Origin: Gemmatimonadota bacterium
GTDB lineage: Bacteria; 4572-55; J002
Length of the DNA stretch: 9,328 bases
Assembly (NCBI GenBank): GCA_003697105.1
Contig: RFFQ01000103.1
Coordinates: 1 to 9,328 of the forward strand
Direction: 5' to 3'
Positions 7,247-9,328 of this stretch are shown here, in pieces. The stretch's first letter is position 1. Each line of letters begins with the position of its first letter. The notes under the pieces were generated by a model. That model made no database searches. It saw nothing but the letters and a program-made list of their open reading frames with translations, and was not told the origin of the DNA. A program made the translations under genes and the position numbers.

Positions 7247-7372
7247 CCGACATTCCGCACCCTAAAACTGTAACTTATTGATAAAGCTGATGTTACGAAA
7301 AGTGGGTATCAAAAATTCAAAAAACTAACGTCAATGTTATCAGCTACTTAAGTATGGGGTGCGGAATGTCGG
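7247..7372. mobile_element. MITE-like element with 16-bp terminal inverted repeats
   Basis: Perfect 16-bp inverted repeats, CCGACATTCCGCACCC (7247-7262) and GGGTGCGGAATGTCGG (7357-7372), bound a 94-bp AT-rich, non-coding interior. Subterminal inverted copies AGCTGAT (7285-7291) and ATCAGCT (7339-7345) add internal pairing. No open reading frame is present, so the element would move only with a transposase in trans. No convincing target-site duplication is visible next to the ends. An alternative is a long transcribed hairpin with a structural role, but the length and perfection of the end repeats favour a mobile origin. Confidence 0.6.
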
Positions 7373-7434
7373 AGTTAACCAACCGGCCAACTCCGCCACA
7401 TGAGAACGGTTGGCAGAGCTTCTTGGAATCCATC

Positions 7435-7463
7435 TTGACAATCGTGGATCGAGAGTGTAAGAT
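7435..7463 (+). promoter_or_regulatory. Strong sigma70-type promoter for the lipoprotein gene
   Basis: A perfect -35 TTGACA (7435-7440) is followed by a 17-bp spacer and the -10 TAAGAT (7458-7463). An inverted repeat CGAGAGT (7450-7456) / ACTCTCG (7490-7496) brackets the -10 box and the predicted start near 7470, and a palindrome ATTTTAAAAT (7464-7473) sits just after the -10. A repressor binding here could block transcription; no known operator is recognised. Confidence 0.7.
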
Positions 7464-7547
7464 ATTTTAAAATCAAAACTTTCGTAGATACTCTCGGGTG
7501 GAGGAGCCCGGCGAGTCTGTTCACGTTTTTTGTAGCTGGGGGATATT

Positions 7548-8117
7548 ATGCAGCTTGTTTATTGGTTTTATAGGAGTTTAATTTACCTTGTTATCAGTGT
7601 GGGGGTGGTGAGCCTTACCGGTTGCACCGCCGGAATGAATGACCGGTACAATATACCCGCTTATCCCACGGCACAGGTCGAAACACAGGGATTATCCGAT
7701 CTATACGAGACCTTGGGGGAGTTTGAGCCGGTCATCCCAGATACGAATGCTTTTGCTTTTGGGCAATGGCAAAGCCTACCGGGGACGGATATTTCGAAAA
7801 GTGGCTTACGCAGTGGTTATAAATTTACGTTGCAAGGGGTCAACTTCACGGAGTATGTCGCGAACAAATATGCGTCCATTCGGGAGCATTATCTGAAAAG
7901 TGAAAACGCCGTATTACTCATTCAACGTGATAACTATCAGGAATATACAATTGTGTTATTTTACCCGATTATTTCCAACGAAAGCATCTGGGAAATCAAA
8001 ATTAGCAAAGTCATCTTTGATGCCAATGAATTTGGTTCTATCCCCACATATCAGGATGTTGTAAGGCGCTGGGTGGAACAAGGCGTAAATGGATATGCCG
8101 GTGGAGATATTCGATGA
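7548..8117 (+). CDS. Putative lipoprotein of unknown function
   Basis: The 189-residue product has an N-terminal hydrophobic segment (about 10-23) ending in a lipobox LTGC (23-26), so Cys26 is the predicted lipidated residue and about 164 residues form the mature protein. GGGGGA (7538-7543) is the likely ribosome binding site. The mature part is mixed alpha/beta with alternating hydrophobic strands (NAVLLIQRDNY, EYTIVLFYPII, WEIKISKVIF) that suggest a small beta-sheet domain. I do not recognise a family. It is the first gene after a strong promoter, and its stop overlaps the start of the next gene (ATGA), so the two products probably act together at the envelope. Confidence 0.8.
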   Translation: MQLVYWFYRSLIYLVISVGVVSLTGCTAGMNDRYNIPAYPTAQVETQGLSDLYETLGEFEPVIPDTNAFAFGQWQSLPGTDISKSGLRSGYKFTLQGVNFTEYVANKYASIREHYLKSENAVLLIQRDNYQEYTIVLFYPIISNESIWEIKISKVIFDANEFGSIPTYQDVVRRWVEQGVNGYAGGDIR

Positions 8118-8497
8118 GTTCTTTGATATCCGGTACTTCTACAGAGCAGTCGAAACCATCTCTATTTTCCATTTTTATCTGGGCCATGGTGATCGTTATT
8201 TCTGTTATCACGATCTATATTTTTTATTCGATGCGCCAGGGTCGCGGAAATGCGGCAATTATCGTTCCAGTAGAAACGGAGGTTTGGGTGGATGGCCGCC
8301 GGCAATCACCCTACCAATTCTTTGGAGCCGACCGGACGGTTGAATTGTGGGTCTATCAATTTCATGCTCCAGCAGGTCGCCATCCGGTAACCATCATCGA
8401 ACCAGATGGGACGGAACATGCATTTGAAATCATGATGGAAAGCAAGCGCCGTGTGGATGCTTACCAGTTTATCGATGGCCGGTTAGAACCGTATTAA
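8114..8497 (+). CDS. Single-pass membrane protein with PEGA-like domain
   Basis: The start overlaps the lipoprotein stop by 4 nt (ATGA), indicating translational coupling. The 127-residue product has a short polar N-terminus, one membrane span (about 17-40) and an extracytoplasmic C-terminal domain. That domain reads VPVETEVWVDG (51-61), then a hydrophobic strand TVELWVYQF, then AGRHPVTIIEPDGT (87-100) and a last strand AFEIMM. The layout of WVDG, a later GxHxVxI strand and a PDG turn resembles PEGA-type surface beta domains, but the usual PEGA tetrad is absent, so the assignment is tentative. Function unknown; it is probably a partner of the adjacent lipoprotein. Confidence 0.75.
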   Translation: MSSLISGTSTEQSKPSLFSIFIWAMVIVISVITIYIFYSMRQGRGNAAIIVPVETEVWVDGRRQSPYQFFGADRTVELWVYQFHAPAGRHPVTIIEPDGTEHAFEIMMESKRRVDAYQFIDGRLEPY

Positions 8498-8518
8498 CTC
8501 TGGATAAGCCGAAACTAC

Positions 8519-9066
8519 ATGAAACAGATTCAAAGTATCATCCGAAAAACGCTCCAGTACATACCCTACCGGAAACCTTTGCTTCTCAATGAAGCCGTAA
8601 ACTTTGAAAAGCAATGTATTTTCATTGCCATACCTAAAACAGGCACAACCTCTGTCCGATCCCAGTTAGCGCAAAAAGGTACTCCCCTAATCGAAAATCC
8701 TCACCTTAATATCATACAAGTCCGGGATTCCCTGTATGTTTATCTGTTGAAACAAGCCCTTGGACACAACGAGACGTTCCCTTCTAAATCCGTTCCTTCA
8801 GATACAGAACTTCGCTTGCAAGCCAAGATATTTTTACCACGTTTTTTAAATTTGCGGCGGTACGAAATCCTTGGGCAAGAGCGGTATCGTTGTATGCAAG
8901 ACGTGAAGGCGTAAGAACAAGCCTTAAAATTTCATTTGAAGAATTCTGCAAAAATCACATGTTTGCCAGTGACACCTGCCGGCACCCGACATTGCACCAT
9001 AACCAGTTTGATTGGTTATGTGATGAGCAGGGACAATGTCTGATGGACTATGTTTATAAAATCTGA
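8519..9066 (+). pseudogene. Frameshifted PAPS-dependent sulfotransferase-like gene
   Basis: The first frame (8519-8914) gives residues with the 5'-phosphosulfate-binding motif IPKTGTTS (38-45) but then loses similarity. The -1 frame carries the rest of the family: DIFTTFFKFAAVRNPWARAV with the 3'-phosphate-binding RNPW, then SLY, SFEEFCKNHMF, HPTLHHNQFDWLCDEQG and MDYVYKI before a stop at 9064-9066. A single lost base near 8825 (GCCAAG from an earlier GCCAAAG) would restore a continuous reading. After the stop, GAAAAC in one frame and CTGGAAAAGTGG in another recall the ENLEKW continuation of this family, so more small indels may follow. Intact homologues transfer sulfate from PAPS to carbohydrates or other acceptors. 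The ribosome binding site is weak. A sequencing error is possible, but the clustering of breaks favours a pseudogene. Confidence 0.72.
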
Positions 9067-9152
9067 AAACTCTGGAAAAGTGGTTTTTTATTGATTTATG
9101 GTGCCCTTTTGAGTATGAACCCTATTTTGTATTTTTGATGAGGATGTTGATT
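9067..9152. other. Decayed 3' tail of the sulfotransferase region
   Basis: No independent gene is seen in this short stretch. The frame starting at 9063 (LKTLEKWFFIDLW) is open and continues into the downstream reading frame. Its first residues look like remnants of the sulfotransferase C-terminal half, after which similarity to that family fades. Confidence 0.4.
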
Positions 9153-9328
9153 ATGATGCTTGACTCCTATGTATCCGTGTTAGAGGGTGGTTTTGGCGAT
9201 AAGCGTGTCCGTGCCAACATTCAAGTGACGATAAAGAAATGATCGAACACCGGACGACGCGGTTATGGTCTCAGAGTGAAGATAGTCTGGCTTACGAGCG
9301 TTCCCATCGTCTCATCAATGGGAGAGGC
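9153..9328 (+). pseudogene. Possible split N-terminus of an IS4-type transposase, cut by the window end
   Basis: An ATG at 9153 (GAGG at 9140-9143 upstream) opens a short frame, MMLDSYVSVLEGGFGDKRV and onward, that stops at 9240-9242. A second frame, entered at the overlapping ATG 9239, reads MIEHRTTRLWSQSEDSLAYE then RSHRLINGRG and is still open at the window edge. FGDKR in the first part and a later AYERSHRLIN are weakly like the N-terminal DNA-binding region of IS4/Tn5-type transposases (GDKR followed by AYRFLxN). This suggests one gene broken by a -1 shift. It could instead be two coupled small genes of unknown function, given the ATGA overlap. The identification is tentative. Confidence 0.3.

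Larger units (their letters stand above)
7103..7547. other. 445-nt non-coding block between the transporter and the lipoprotein gene
   Basis: No credible gene is seen here on either strand. In order it holds a C8 homopolymer (7111-7118), a small hairpin CGTGG/CCACG (7133-7137, 7147-7151), the intrinsic terminator at 7185-7227, the MITE-like element at 7247-7372, the promoter at 7435-7463 and a GC-rich hairpin CGGG/CCCG (7495-7498, 7507-7510) in the leader of the following gene. The last four features separate two transcription units. Confidence 0.7.

Noticed and set aside
9230-9242. Programmed -1 frameshift in the transposase-like gene
   Set aside because: The sequence ATAAAGAAATGA has no correctly phased slippery heptamer, so mutation or two separate frames is more likely.

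Overview
The window looks like a chromosomal segment from an uncultured, Gram-negative-type bacterium. It carries a lipobox lipoprotein and a large exported beta-propeller protein with a C-terminal sorting/FlgD-type domain (YPNPF start, SGVYIYR..GKFAIIR end). Such proteins are common in the FCB group and in lineages such as Poribacteria or Latescibacteria. That placement is inference from protein style only. All confident genes lie on the + strand.

Layout. 1-253 is a leader with a good sigma70-type promoter (TTGATT-17-TATAAT). 254-1906 is a full-length prolyl-tRNA synthetase-like protein. Its editing (INS/YbaK) and anticodon-binding domains look intact, but residues of class II motifs 2 and 3 and the proline-binding TxE are replaced. 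It reads as a ProRS-derived pseudo-synthetase and is the most unusual gene here. 1907-2024 holds a perfect 8-bp hairpin between two imperfect ~30-nt direct repeats. 2025-6246 is a tightly coupled three-gene unit: a secreted 14-blade (two 7-blade) propeller protein, a polytopic membrane protein that may have a GT-C-like fold, and dapB (lysine/diaminopimelate synthesis), joined by TAATG and ATGA overlaps. The 3' end of dapB lies inside an exact 15-unit octanucleotide array (6236-6355) with G-quadruplex potential. A YhhQ/Vut_1-type queuosine-precursor transporter follows (6392-7102).

7103-7547 is a non-coding block. It holds a strong bidirectional intrinsic terminator, a 126-bp MITE-like element with perfect 16-bp terminal inverted repeats, and a strong promoter (TTGACA-17-TAAGAT) with an inverted repeat overlapping its -10. 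That promoter probably drives a coupled pair: an unknown lipoprotein (7548-8117) and a single-pass membrane protein with a PEGA-like domain (8114-8497). The end of the window looks decayed: a sulfotransferase broken by a frameshift (8519-9066 and beyond), then a possibly frameshifted, weakly transposase-like start that runs off the edge.

How they fit together. dapB and the transporter are housekeeping functions (cell wall/lysine; tRNA modification). The propeller, lipoprotein and PEGA-like genes are envelope proteins of unknown job. No defence system, CRISPR array, tRNA or rRNA was seen.
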